A stretch of DNA of 64,000 bases from Bacillota bacterium (GCA_023436395.1 JAEZJJ010000033.1:62001-126000); one strand, 5' to 3'; numbered from the stretch's first letter, positions 1 through 8,824 are shown. Made by a program: numbers and translations. Notes: generated by a model not told the origin, from the sequence alone.

Positions 1-275
1 ATGTGCAACAACAATTTAAAGAAGTATCAGTTTACTCTTTAGAAGTAAAGGAAGTTAGTAAGCAAATAGTAAGTGAAATCGAAAGAGCTAATGTAGAGAT
101 TAATCATGCCACAGAAGGGGCAAGGGTGATAACGGGTACGATTAATGATTTTGGGGACAAACTAGATATTTTAAATACTAAAATGAGTAAAAAGGCTATT
201 ATTATATGTGGTATTATTGATTTCCTGCAACAACTAGAAAATATGTTAAAAGAATCTTTAAAGAAGAACGTTTAG
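1..275 (+). CDS. C-terminal end of a probable methyl-accepting chemotaxis protein (cut by window edge)
   Basis: The frame is open to the first base, so this is most likely the tail of a longer protein rather than a gene starting at the GTG at 3. The 90 visible residues form heptad-like helices (pattern EIERANVEINHATEGA, then a KLDILNTKMSK segment) that recall the C-terminal helix of a chemoreceptor signalling domain. No transmembrane segment or conserved tip is visible, so the family call is only tentative. A strong terminator follows 22 bases after the stop codon. Confidence 0.4.
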   Translation, partial: VQQQFKEVSVYSLEVKEVSKQIVSEIERANVEINHATEGARVITGTINDFGDKLDILNTKMSKKAIIICGIIDFLQQLENMLKESLKKNV

Positions 276-296
276 TTATAAGGTTATCTTTTATTT

Positions 297-340
297 AGAG
301 AGACTATTGCTGATAAAGTAAATAGTCTCTCTTTTATTTT
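297..340 (+). terminator. Rho-independent terminator
   Basis: A perfect 12-bp stem (AGAGAGACTATT at 297-308 with AATAGTCTCTCT at 321-332) is followed by a T-rich run. It ends transcription of the chemoreceptor-like gene. Confidence 0.9.
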
Positions 341-367
341 ACAATCTAAAAAAAAGTATGAATAAAG

Positions 368-500
368 ATGATTAATAAAATAAAAGATTTGAAGTGGTAT
401 GAAGAAGGAGAACTACCTTAAGATGATTTTTAAGATGTAATCTGAGAAATGATATAAAGATAGATTAGAGGAAGATTAGAAAAATATTAAAAAATGTGAA
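368..500 (+). pseudogene. Possible coding relic with many stop codons
   Basis: From the ATG at 368 the frame reads protein-like (IKDLKWYEEGELP) and then continues as charged, helix-like residues interrupted by about seven stop codons, several where Glu or Gln would fit. It lies in the 297-base gap between the terminator and the ABC permease. It may be a decayed small gene or chance; the family is not recognised. Confidence 0.2.
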
Positions 501-514
501 TTTTAAGTAATATC

Positions 515-583
515 GTTGACACCTTTTAATTCACCCATTAGTATAAACTTGAAATCAAACAAAAAATAAAAACTGAGGTCAAC
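515..583 (+). promoter_or_regulatory. Candidate promoter and inverted repeat upstream of the ABC efflux operon
   Basis: TTGACA at 516-521 lies 20 bases before TATAAA at 542-547, which is long spacing for a standard promoter. GTTGAC at 515-520 and GTCAAC at 578-583 are inverted copies and could be an operator. This is the only promoter-like sequence seen in the gap before the permease gene. Confidence 0.3.
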
Positions 584-637
584 TTAAGAAAAATAGTATG
601 AAATGATTTAAAAGGCACATAAGGGAGGATGTCAACA

Positions 638-3154
638 ATGCCTATTATTATGAAATACATTATGAAGTCAATGAGTGAAAAGAAACTAAGAACTTTCCTG
701 ATTTTATTAGCTGTGATGCTATCGGGAGCATTATGCTTAACGTCCTTAGCAGTAACGGATTCTTTAGTAGAAATTTATGTGGCACAGATGAAAAAAGCAA
801 CGGGAACGACGGAGGTCATTATTCGCGGCGGGGATAATTCCCCTAGCCAAGAAGTAAGTCTAACACCTGGTAAAGATCTTGAGGAGCAAGTAGAGTATAT
901 GATTCCAGTATTAAATGCTGTAGCGACTTATGAGCAATCTAGCAAGAAAACAGATGAAATGGCCATTATGGGGATAGACCTTGAGGATTATTTGAAAGTG
1001 AACGAGCTTAAACTGATCAGTAAGCGGAGTGATATGCCTTTTGCAAGTAATCAAATCATTGTAAGTGAGCAAACAGCTAGTAAATATCAACTAGAAGTAG
1101 GAGATACACTAGATGTTCAGATCAAAGGGGTTAAAAGACGTTTAAGCCTTTTTGGCATTACCAGTAAGGTAGGGATATTTAGTGGTGAAGGAAGTAGGCC
1201 ACAAGTCCTTATGCCATTTAGTACCTTATCCAAGTATTTGGGAACACAACAAAAACCTACCTCTATATATATCAAAGGAAAAGATGGTGTATCTGTAGAA
1301 ACATTGCTTCAAGACTTTAAGGCTATTTATCCAAGATATGAAGTAGTAGAGCCTATTCCTATAGAAGATATTAAAACGATGTTGGGGATGTTTTCTACAA
1401 TGTTTATGATGATGACCCTTATTGTAACTATAATGAGTATTTTTATTGTTTACACCTCCTTTAAGGTTATTATGTTAGAGAAGATGCCTGTTATAGGGAC
1501 TTTTAGAAGTGTAGGTGCCAGTCAAAAAATGATGAAGAGGGTTCTTTTATTAGAAAGTACTTTTTATGGTGTATTAGGTGGTGTGGCATCATGGGGATTG
1601 GGTTTGATTATTTTAAAGTTGCTTCTAGGAATAGTGGCTGCAGCTGATGGCATTCAAAAGACTAAAATGGTTATTACACCCATGTATTTATTCCTATCAC
1701 TTATGCTTTGTATTCTGATTTGCTTAGCAAGTAGTTTGTTTCCTATTTTAAAGGTTTCTAAAGTGCCTATCAAAGAAATTGTACTTGGAACTAGTGAACC
1801 GGGAAGAAAAAGAAAACGAAGTAAGGAAATGAGAAGTATCATCCTAGTGTTATGCAGTATAGTAGCGATTAAGATTTTACCTGAAAGCATGCGTATTATA
1901 GCAGCAGACATTTGTGTGGTGTTGGCATTAATCGGAGTGATTGGTATTTTGCCTATTATTATTAGGTATTCCTCTCCTGTTATTGAGAAGTTTTTTGCGA
2001 CTTTATTTGGAAATGTAGGGATTTTAGCAGTGAAAAATATTAAGGGGAATAAAAGCATTCTTAATAGTATGTCTCTCATTACCTTAGGCGTAGGTATCTT
2101 ACTCATGGTCAATAACATTGGGGATAATCTAGCAGTAGAGGTAGTGAATGCCTATGAGAAAAGTTTTGCTTATGATATACAACTTTCACTAGATGAGATG
2201 GATAAAAATACAGTGCGCACCTTGCTATATGAGAAAGGGGTAGAGTCAGCCTATGGCAGTTATATGGGTGGTTATTACTATGGTCAAAATATAGAGCTTG
2301 TAGATTATAACAATGTGAAACTAGGCTCTATTGAAGGAACAGGTGGAAAGGCACATGGAGAGTATTTTACCTATGACTATGGAAGTGAAGAGGAAAAGGT
2401 TAGACTTCTGGAACAATTAGGAGAAGGACGCAACATAGTTTTTTCTAATATTCTTAAGAAACGCTACGGATTAGAATTGGGTCAAAAAATAGTGATGAAA
2501 ATGCCACAAGGCACAAGGACATATACCATTATTGGTTTTTGTGACACATTAATGAATAATGGGGATATGGCTCAGATTGGTGAAGGTTATTTCAAACAAG
2601 ATATAGGTGTGCGTGATTATAGTAGTATCTATCTGACAACATCTAAGGAACCTATGGAAGTACTTGAGGCACTTCAAATGAAATATAAAGACCGTCACTT
2701 AAGTGGCAATACCATGAGGAGGCAACTACAAGATAATAAGGAAGGTAATGCACAAATCATGGGCATTTTATCAGGCTTCTCAGCTCTGGCGGCTATTATT
2801 GGGGTCATTGGTATTATTAATAATCTATTTATTAGCTTTATAGAAAGAAAAAGAAGTATAGCTGTCTTGCGTTCAGTAGGAATGAATAAAAAGCAAGTGA
2901 TTCATATGATATTTTTAGAGGCTTTATATACAGGATTACTAGGGGGTATTGCAGGAATTGGAGCTGGCTGGCTTGTGATGAATAATATGCCTTATGTTGT
3001 AGAAGGGATGCAATTGCCACCTATCGTCTACTTTATGGCTAATGGCCTATGGGTATATATCTTAATGGCAACATTAATCACCATTATTGCATCTATTTCT
3101 CCGGCGTTTAAGACATCCAAACTTAATATTATAGAAGCAATTAAATTTGAATAG
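638..3154 (+). CDS. FtsX/MacB-type ABC transporter permease
   Basis: Membrane component of a MacB/LolE-like exporter of about 838 residues. An N-terminal transmembrane helix is followed by an extracellular MacB core domain, three FtsX-type helices, a second extracellular domain and a last FtsX block ending in an FKTSKLNIIEAIKFE-type tail. The full two-block length is the double-permease form common in Firmicutes. The start at 638 is chosen because GGGAGG at 623-628 lies 9 bases upstream; the ATG at 629 directly abuts that site. The ATPase and adaptor genes follow in one operon, implying export of peptides, lipids or antimicrobials. The substrate cannot be read from the sequence. Confidence 0.9.
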   Translation: MPIIMKYIMKSMSEKKLRTFLILLAVMLSGALCLTSLAVTDSLVEIYVAQMKKATGTTEVIIRGGDNSPSQEVSLTPGKDLEEQVEYMIPVLNAVATYEQSSKKTDEMAIMGIDLEDYLKVNELKLISKRSDMPFASNQIIVSEQTASKYQLEVGDTLDVQIKGVKRRLSLFGITSKVGIFSGEGSRPQVLMPFSTLSKYLGTQQKPTSIYIKGKDGVSVETLLQDFKAIYPRYEVVEPIPIEDIKTMLGMFSTMFMMMTLIVTIMSIFIVYTSFKVIMLEKMPVIGTFRSVGASQKMMKRVLLLESTFYGVLGGVASWGLGLIILKLLLGIVAAADGIQKTKMVITPMYLFLSLMLCILICLASSLFPILKVSKVPIKEIVLGTSEPGRKRKRSKEMRSIILVLCSIVAIKILPESMRIIAADICVVLALIGVIGILPIIIRYSSPVIEKFFATLFGNVGILAVKNIKGNKSILNSMSLITLGVGILLMVNNIGDNLAVEVVNAYEKSFAYDIQLSLDEMDKNTVRTLLYEKGVESAYGSYMGGYYYGQNIELVDYNNVKLGSIEGTGGKAHGEYFTYDYGSEEEKVRLLEQLGEGRNIVFSNILKKRYGLELGQKIVMKMPQGTRTYTIIGFCDTLMNNGDMAQIGEGYFKQDIGVRDYSSIYLTTSKEPMEVLEALQMKYKDRHLSGNTMRRQLQDNKEGNAQIMGILSGFSALAAIIGVIGIINNLFISFIERKRSIAVLRSVGMNKKQVIHMIFLEALYTGLLGGIAGIGAGWLVMNNMPYVVEGMQLPPIVYFMANGLWVYILMATLITIIASISPAFKTSKLNIIEAIKFE

Positions 3155-3173
3155 TGATAAGGAGGTAGGTTAG

Positions 3174-3893
3174 ATGACTTATGTTATAGAAACAAGTCAA
3201 TTATACAAAAGCTATGACTTAGGCAGTGAAAAGGTTGAGATTTTAAAAGATATTAATTTAGAAGTGGAAAAAGGGAGTTTCTATTCCATTATGGGACCTT
3301 CAGGCTCTGGGAAAAGTACGTTACTTTATCTCATTGGGGGACTAGATAAGCCTACAAGTGGTACCATTAAAATTAATGGTAAGGAATTATCCACGATGAA
3401 GGATCAGGCAGAAAGTGAAATGCGAAGAAGAGACATTGGTTTTGTCTTCCAATTTTATAATCTCATTCCTAATTTAAATGTGGCAGAAAACATTATGTTG
3501 CCCATTCTATTAGATGGAAAGAAAATGAAGGATTATAAAGAGGATTTAGAAGAAATTTTAGGAATCGTGGGGTTAAGTGACCGCAGAAGTCATACGCCTA
3601 GAGAACTTTCAGGGGGACAGCAACAAAGGGTGGCTATTGCAAGAGCGCTGATTAATAAGCCAGATATTATTTTTGCTGATGAACCTATTGGAAATTTAGA
3701 TAGTAAAACAGGTAAGGAAATTATGGAACTATTGCAAGAGATTAATCAAACACAAGGCAAGACCATTGTTCAGGTGACTCATTCAAGAGAAGCAGCAGAT
3801 TATGGCACACATTTAATTATGGTGAAAGACGGATGCATATGTGAAGAACAATCTACAAAGATAAGGGGAGAAAAGTATGAAAAAGCAATTTAG
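3174..3893 (+). CDS. ABC transporter ATP-binding protein (MacB/LolD type)
   Basis: Cytoplasmic ATPase of 239 residues that powers the upstream permease. Walker A GPSGSGKST is at residues 41-49, the signature is LSGGQQQRVAIARAL, and Walker B is IIFADEPIGNLDS. This FADEPIGNLD form is typical of the MacB/LolD/FtsE group. An AAGGAGG site precedes the ATG. The gene sits 19 bases after the permease and overlaps the adaptor gene by 17 bases, so all three are probably co-translated. Confidence 0.93.
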   Translation: MTYVIETSQLYKSYDLGSEKVEILKDINLEVEKGSFYSIMGPSGSGKSTLLYLIGGLDKPTSGTIKINGKELSTMKDQAESEMRRRDIGFVFQFYNLIPNLNVAENIMLPILLDGKKMKDYKEDLEEILGIVGLSDRRSHTPRELSGGQQQRVAIARALINKPDIIFADEPIGNLDSKTGKEIMELLQEINQTQGKTIVQVTHSREAADYGTHLIMVKDGCICEEQSTKIRGEKYEKAI

Positions 3894-5037
3894 TGTATTT
3901 TTATTAAGTTTTGGAATAGCAGCTATGAGTCTAGGTGTAACAGGGTGTAGTTCACAAGAAGTGAATGCCAAGGAGATTACAGAAGAAGTAGAAGTTACAG
4001 AAGAAGCTAATCAAATAGATGTGTTTGGTAAAGTAGAAGCTACAACCATTAGAGAAATAGCCGTAGACTTTCCTGCTACTATAGAAACGATTGATTTAAA
4101 AGTAGGAGATTTAGCAAATCAAGGAACACAAGTCATGGGCTTAAATTATGAAGGTTATAAGAAAGATCTGTTAAAGAAAGAACAGGAAATACAGCTACTC
4201 AAGATAGAAAGAGATGGGGCATATGGTAGCTTAAATCCACAGAGTGCAGAGATTAGTCAAATGAATCAGGAATTAAAGACAAAGGAAGCACGGTTTGCAG
4301 ATGGAACAGATGCAGAGTACATTAAACTAGAAAATCAAATCACTTTACTGACCAAGCAAATTAAAGAGAAAGAAAAAGAAAGTGAAGTAAACAAAAGCCT
4401 AGCAGAAGCAGGGGCTTTATCAGAAAAACAATTAAAGGAACAAGATATGGCTTTACTAGAACTCAAAAATCAAAAGGTTCAAGCAGAAAGCAGTTTAAAG
4501 CAATTGAAAACCAATAGACAGTTAGAAATAGACACTTTAAGAGGATCTATTGCTGCTAAACAAGCACTGGAAAGTAACACAAGTATAGAAAAAACAAGTA
4601 ATGTGGAAAGTTTAGATGTGAAAATACAAACAGCAGAAGCTGAGCTAAAGGAAATGCAGGGAAGACTCGATAAAAGTTACTTAAAGGAAGATGCTATTGT
4701 GATTGATGAGGCTGAAGGTGTTGTTTATGAAATACCAGTTACAGAAGGAACAAGGTTAGAGGGTGGTGAACCCATACTTCGCCTGATTAATCCAAATGAA
4801 TTAGTGATTAATGTAGATGTTCCAGAAGCCTTTATTAATAAAATGAAATTGGGTAATCAGGCAGATATCACTTTTACAGCAAGTGCTGACGAAGTCATCA
4901 AAGGGAAGGTGTCAAGGATTGCTCAGACTGCAAGAGTGGTTAATGGAGAGAATATGGTTAATGTGGAACTAGAGGTTACAGACTCAAAAGTAGGACTTAA
5001 ACAAGGCTATGAAGTATCAGCTATCATTTATTATTAA
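3877..5037 (+). CDS. Lipoprotein HlyD/MFP-family efflux adaptor
   Basis: Protein of 386 residues with a lipoprotein signal peptide ending in the lipobox GVTGC, acylated Cys at about residue 24. A biotinyl-lipoyl-like half (about 50-90) leads into a long coiled-coil hairpin (about 100-270), then the second lipoyl half and a beta-barrel domain, the usual order for membrane fusion proteins. In a Gram-positive cell it would be anchored to the outer leaflet of the membrane and link to the MacB-like permease. It starts inside the ATPase gene and ends the operon. Confidence 0.88.
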   Translation: MKKQFSVFLLSFGIAAMSLGVTGCSSQEVNAKEITEEVEVTEEANQIDVFGKVEATTIREIAVDFPATIETIDLKVGDLANQGTQVMGLNYEGYKKDLLKKEQEIQLLKIERDGAYGSLNPQSAEISQMNQELKTKEARFADGTDAEYIKLENQITLLTKQIKEKEKESEVNKSLAEAGALSEKQLKEQDMALLELKNQKVQAESSLKQLKTNRQLEIDTLRGSIAAKQALESNTSIEKTSNVESLDVKIQTAEAELKEMQGRLDKSYLKEDAIVIDEAEGVVYEIPVTEGTRLEGGEPILRLINPNELVINVDVPEAFINKMKLGNQADITFTASADEVIKGKVSRIAQTARVVNGENMVNVELEVTDSKVGLKQGYEVSAIIYY

Positions 5038-5125
5038 AAGGAGTAGAATTACAATTCAAATATCTTCCTTCAAAATTGATGTTAGATAATGGTTATTATG
5101 AATATTAGTGATTAATGTTGAAAAA

Positions 5126-5145
5126 TGTATAATAATTATTATACA
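5126..5145. promoter_or_regulatory. Perfect 20-bp AT-rich palindrome, candidate operator
   Basis: TGTATAATAA followed by TTATTATACA is perfectly symmetric. It lies 50 bases before the flavin reductase start and overlaps likely promoter hexamers. The TATAAT-n-ATTATA content recalls Fur/PerR-type boxes, which would suit a redox enzyme, but the dyad has no central base, unlike those boxes. There is no T-run that would make it a terminator. Confidence 0.4.
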
Positions 5146-5194
5146 ATGTACTATATAATCATTATTACTAGGAGAGGCAAATGGAGGGAAGAAA

Positions 5195-5941
5195 ATGATA
5201 TATGATGATAAGTGGGAAGGTTTTAGAAAGTTAGTCCTAGTAGACCGAATTAAAGAGTGTGAGGATATTACTTCTTTTTACTTTAAAGCACAAGATGGAA
5301 GAAAGCTTATAAGGCATCAGGCAGGGCAATTTTTACCTTTTAAAATCAGTACAGAAGAAGTTGCCTATAAAGACGTTATGCGAACTTATAGTTTATCCAT
5401 GATTCCAAATGAAGAACTTTATCGCATAAGTGTTAAGAAAATAACTGGGGGTTTAATCAGTACATATCTTCATGAAAGACTTCAAGTAGGAGACTGTATA
5501 GAAGCTATGATGCCAATGGGACTTTTCACCCTTAGTCACCAAGAAAAACAAAGAAACATTACACTTTTGTCAGGGGGTATAGGGGTAACGCCATTAATAT
5601 CAATGCTTTATGAGGCAGCTTCTAAGGAGAGAAAGTTACATTTTATACAAGCAGTGCAAAATAGTAATCTACATCCTTTTCAACATGATATTGAAGTGAT
5701 TACCAGAGAGAAAGGATTCAGAAATACAGTTTTTTATTCTAATCCTTTAGAAACAGATATAAAGGGAATTACTTATGATGTACTAGGCTTTGTGACAAAG
5801 GAATGGCTAGCACAAGAAGTTGATTTAACAAGTGAGTTTTATATTTGTGGGCCACCTATATTTATGAAAGCCTTAGAAACAAATTTATTAGAATTAGGGG
5901 TAAGCAAGGAAAAAATACAATATGAGTTATTTAGTCAGTAA
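5195..5941 (+). CDS. FAD/NAD(P)H-dependent flavohaemoprotein-type reductase
   Basis: Oxidoreductase of 248 residues in the ferredoxin-NADP reductase fold. The FAD-binding motif RTYSLS is at 63-68, the pyridine nucleotide motif GGIGVTPL is at 127-134, and CGPPIFM lies near the C-terminus. It resembles the reductase half of flavohaemoglobin or Hmp-like proteins, without a globin domain and without the [2Fe-2S] ferredoxin tail found in phenol-hydroxylase-type reductases. It probably passes electrons from NAD(P)H to a separate partner. The gene stands alone with GGAGG before the ATG. Confidence 0.8.
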   Translation: MIYDDKWEGFRKLVLVDRIKECEDITSFYFKAQDGRKLIRHQAGQFLPFKISTEEVAYKDVMRTYSLSMIPNEELYRISVKKITGGLISTYLHERLQVGDCIEAMMPMGLFTLSHQEKQRNITLLSGGIGVTPLISMLYEAASKERKLHFIQAVQNSNLHPFQHDIEVITREKGFRNTVFYSNPLETDIKGITYDVLGFVTKEWLAQEVDLTSEFYICGPPIFMKALETNLLELGVSKEKIQYELFSQ

Positions 5942-5946
5942 TCAAA

Positions 5947-5973
5947 AGGGCTGTGACATCGCTTAATCAATTA
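5947..5973 (+). repeat. Left copy of a repeat flanking the 6-9 kb accessory patch
   Basis: The 25 bases starting GGCTGTGACA at 5949 and ending TTAATCAATTA are nearly repeated in the same direction at 8922-8945 (about four differences including one gap). AGGGCTGT at 5947-5954 also has an inverted match, ACAGCCCT, at 8892-8899. These may be decayed ends of an insertion element. Confidence 0.45.
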
Positions 5974-6015
5974 AATTAGTTGAATGGTAGTCGTACTTTG
6001 ATATAAAATCTATGG

Positions 6016-6056
6016 GAGTGTCGCGAAACTATAAAATAGTTTCGTGGCACTCTTTT
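6016..6056 (+). terminator. Rho-independent terminator after the flavin reductase
   Basis: GAGTGTCGCGAAACTA pairs with TAGTTTCGTGGCACTC (one or two mismatches or G-U pairs) around a short loop, followed by TTTTACTAT. It lies 75 bases after the stop codon. Confidence 0.8.
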
Positions 6057-6184
6057 ACTATGTATATAACGGGGAATTTATATCTATATTTAGAAATTTA
6101 TCTCGTTTTTAGCGTGCCTTAATAAGCATATGATTAATTAAGGTTTAAATTTAGGCTGTTTTTAATGGATGTAGATGTTTTCCA

Positions 6185-6625
6185 CATTAGTCACTTTGAA
6201 TTTTTGAATGAAGTTTTCTATTTCCTTTTGCTTTTGTACATTTTTCTTTATAGTTACAACCCGTACAATCTTCACACTCGTAAGTTGTTATTTCTGATAC
6301 ATATATATTTGCAGACGTTCTGTGGATAATACCTTGTGCTTTTTAGCGTTTATTCCCGCACAAATATAATAATCTTCATTATCATCATATGTCATGTTTT
6401 CTCGTTTACTAATATCATTTTTAAATCTTTTCTTTGTCCATTTTTCGTACATCATGGCTTAATATAAGGTGTTTGCTCATGGACTTCAAGATAAAGGTAA
6501 TTTTCCTCACTCTCATACCCTGCATCCGCAATAATGTTTTTTATAGGAAACATCAAGATAATCATGAAGGTTTTCCTAGCAATGTTAGAATGATCTAAAG
6601 CAGGATAGCCCTGCAAAAGCCATTT
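6185..6625 (-). pseudogene. Decayed IS1182-family transposase
   Basis: Three minus-strand pieces in different frames read IIADAGYESEENYLYLE, then KKRFKNDISKRENMTYD, then SEITTYECEDCTGCNYKEKC. They appear in the order found in IS1182-type DDE transposases, including the Cys-rich stretch near the C-terminal part. Stop codons and at least two frameshifts break the gene, and the N-terminal half and extreme C-terminus are missing. It is a dead element and marks this gap as an insertion-prone site. Confidence 0.75.
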
Positions 6626-6652
6626 GAAGAGAATGATGTGCTTAATTATTAA

Positions 6653-6765
6653 ATCCGGCTGGCAGTCTCACCCGGTGAAACAAACCAGGAAATTGACCTT
6701 AAAATCAGCTATGACCTTGCCTTGCTTGCCGGTTAGCGTAAGGCTGTAATCGGGTTAAAATCAAA
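6653..6765 (+). pseudogene. Unidentified coding relic of higher GC
   Basis: A stretch visibly richer in G and C than its surroundings reads in one frame as RLAVSPGETNQEIDLKISYD, then DLALLAG, a stop, and RKAVIGLKSK. The reading looks protein-like but is too short to assign. It may be debris brought in with the transposase or with the BlaI/BlaR-like pair. Confidence 0.25.
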
Positions 6766-6770
6766 AAATT

Positions 6771-6837
6771 TTGAATATTATATTTACATATGTATGACAG
6801 AGTGTTATTCTTTTGTTAAACAACACTCTGTCATACA
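6771..6837 (+). promoter_or_regulatory. Promoter with two-armed operator of the BlaI/BlaR-like pair
   Basis: TGTATGACAGAGTGTT (6791-6806) and AACACTCTGTCATACA (6822-6837) form a perfect 16-bp inverted repeat with a 15-base spacer, ending just before the ribosome binding site. Each arm holds its own small dyad, ACA-n3-TGT, similar to the ACA-n2-TGT core of BlaI/MecI operators. TTGAAT at 6771 and TATGAC at 6793 (16-base spacing) could be the promoter. Autorepression by the BlaI-like protein is inferred. Confidence 0.55.
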
Positions 6838-6852
6838 TTGGAGGATAGCATT

Positions 6853-7233
6853 ATGATTCAACCCATATCTGACGCAGAATTAGATATTATGAAAATTGTG
6901 TGGACTAATAATGGATCAACACTTTTTTCGCATATTATGGATGAACTAGGAGCGAAAGAAAAAACATGGCAAAAAAATACTGTTATAACATTACTCTCAC
7001 GCCTTATAGTTAAGGGCTTTCTTAAGGCAAAAAAAACTGGGCGTAAGAATGAATATACACCGCTCGTGACCGAAACAGAATATCAAACCTTTCAAACCAA
7101 AAATTTTTTAGATAAGATATATGAGGGGAATGCTAGAGGTCTTATTTCTAATTTAATTCAAAGCGATTTATTGACAGATGATGAATACAATTCTCTAAAA
7201 AGTATAATTGAAGGAGGAAAGCGAAATGAATAA
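6853..7233 (+). CDS. BlaI/MecI-family transcriptional repressor
   Basis: Protein of 126 residues with an N-terminal winged helix (ISDAELDIMKIVW opening, then KNTVITLLSRLIVKGFL, residues about 5-75) and a helical dimerisation tail holding the usual cleavage zone of the family. The ATG at 6853 has TTGGAGG eight bases upstream; the earlier in-frame TTG lies inside that site. BlaI-type repressors are removed from DNA when a partner BlaR-like membrane protease is activated, and such a protease is encoded next, overlapping by 8 bases. Confidence 0.9.
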   Translation: MIQPISDAELDIMKIVWTNNGSTLFSHIMDELGAKEKTWQKNTVITLLSRLIVKGFLKAKKTGRKNEYTPLVTETEYQTFQTKNFLDKIYEGNARGLISNLIQSDLLTDDEYNSLKSIIEGGKRNE

Positions 7234-8824
7234 CCTGTTTCTTATTTTTTTGTCATTATCGCTTTCAGCTTCAGTTCTTATTGGATTTTTATTTTTTTGT
7301 AAACCATTTATAAAAGACAAATTAAGCAGACAATGGCAGTATTATATTTGGCTAATAGTTATTACTCGGTTACTGTTTCCTTTTGCTCTTGATGGGAGTA
7401 TTTTAGACAAAACGTTTGAAACCATTGGAAATGCTTATTACGGCGAAGAAATTCAGACGTATGAAAATAACGCTGACAGCACATTGTTACCCTTAGATAA
7501 TATTGGTGAAAAATCATTTGACAATTTTCTAACCGAAGAAATACCTGATGCTCATCCATTACAGGAAGCATTTTGGCTACTTGTTGAAAATATATGGTTG
7601 GTTTGGCTGAATATTGCACTGACTTTGTTTATAAAAAAGGTAACCGTGTATAAGAGTTTTATCCGGTATGTAAGAGCAGGAATGGAACCTGTTTCTAATG
7701 TCTCACTTTTAGATCAGGTTGCCCTTATTGGTAATAAAATAGGAGTAAGTAGATCCTGTGAATTATGTGTGAATCCTCTTATTTCCTCGCCATTACTCAT
7801 AGGCTTTTTCCGCCCTTGCATTGTAATTCCTAGCACTAAAATATCAGAAAAAAGTTTTTATTATACGGTGGTACACGAACTTACACATTATCGACGGTGC
7901 GATATGTTCTATAAGTGGCTGGTTCAAATCACCATCTGTTTACATTGGTTTAATCCTCTAGTCTACTTGATGGAAAAAGAAATTACAAAGGAGTGTGAAT
8001 TTTCATGCGATGAAGTTGTTATTACAAAAGAAGGCGTACATCATATACAAGATTATGGAAATACTCTGTTGGAAACAATGGTCCTTGTTGGTCAATATAA
8101 GGAAATTCTTGTTTCGGTCACTTTAAGTGAAAACAAAAAAATATTAAAGGAAAGGATAGGAACTGTCATGAAATATAAGCGTAAATCAAAAACAATTGTA
8201 TGTGTTTCTCTCGTATTAACGCTCATTTTGCTTGTTCTCGCAACAACAGTAGGAGCTTATACAAGAACGAATCAAGTAACTTCTTTTCCCATGGACAATA
8301 AATATATTATCTTTAATACAGATAAGGAAATAGCCATTACTGCGGAAATTAACTTTGGTGGGATGGAGATTATTCAAGGTTCTCTTAATCAGATAAAAGC
8401 AGAGTATGATGCTCTATATTATGATGTTAAACTTATTGAAGAAAATGGGGAATGGAAGGTGACGGTTGCAGGAAAGAAATCACTTATGGGTGCTCACTAT
8501 GTTAAGCTATATCTCCCTGACACTCGTTGCAGTATTAAAGCTAATGTGGTTTGTGGTAGCTTGTTATACGATTTTCCACAAGACAGTAAAAATTCCCTAC
8601 AAATTACCTCAGAAAATTCTTCGCTTGAATTTTCTGAACCTAATCAATACAAAAATTATGATATTTCCATTACTGCAAAAGAACAAGAATTTATGCAATA
8701 TGGTTATATTAACTATCCCAATTATTTTTACAAATCACAAGACAAGATATTTTATAAAAGTGGTACAGGAACAAATGAAATTGACATTATGTTGACTGGT
8801 TTTACAAACATAGATTTTGAATAA
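7226..8824 (+). CDS. BlaR1/MecR1-like M56 membrane metalloprotease with unusual C-terminal sensor
   Basis: Protein of 532 residues. The N-terminal half has several membrane helices and the M56 zinc site HELTH (about 217-221), with ECEFSCDE downstream as the expected third ligand region. After a final membrane helix (about 320-345) comes an outside domain of about 180 residues rich in short beta-strand repeats, resembling DUF4097-type beta-solenoids. The penicillin-binding domain of classical BlaR1, with its SxxK motif, is absent. A signal other than beta-lactam is therefore likely. The ATG at 7226 has AAGGAGG at good spacing. Confidence 0.85.
   Translation: MNNLFLIFLSLSLSASVLIGFLFFCKPFIKDKLSRQWQYYIWLIVITRLLFPFALDGSILDKTFETIGNAYYGEEIQTYENNADSTLLPLDNIGEKSFDNFLTEEIPDAHPLQEAFWLLVENIWLVWLNIALTLFIKKVTVYKSFIRYVRAGMEPVSNVSLLDQVALIGNKIGVSRSCELCVNPLISSPLLIGFFRPCIVIPSTKISEKSFYYTVVHELTHYRRCDMFYKWLVQITICLHWFNPLVYLMEKEITKECEFSCDEVVITKEGVHHIQDYGNTLLETMVLVGQYKEILVSVTLSENKKILKERIGTVMKYKRKSKTIVCVSLVLTLILLVLATTVGAYTRTNQVTSFPMDNKYIIFNTDKEIAITAEINFGGMEIIQGSLNQIKAEYDALYYDVKLIEENGEWKVTVAGKKSLMGAHYVKLYLPDTRCSIKANVVCGSLLYDFPQDSKNSLQITSENSSLEFSEPNQYKNYDISITAKEQEFMQYGYINYPNYFYKSQDKIFYKSGTGTNEIDIMLTGFTNIDFE

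Noticed and set aside
1654..2118. Long minus-strand frame inside the ABC permease gene
   Set aside because: It is an antisense shadow of a clearly coding permease and has no ribosome binding site or recognisable domain.
8466..8795. 109-residue plus-strand frame within the BlaR-like gene
   Set aside because: It lies wholly inside the sensor domain coding region and shows no start signal or family.
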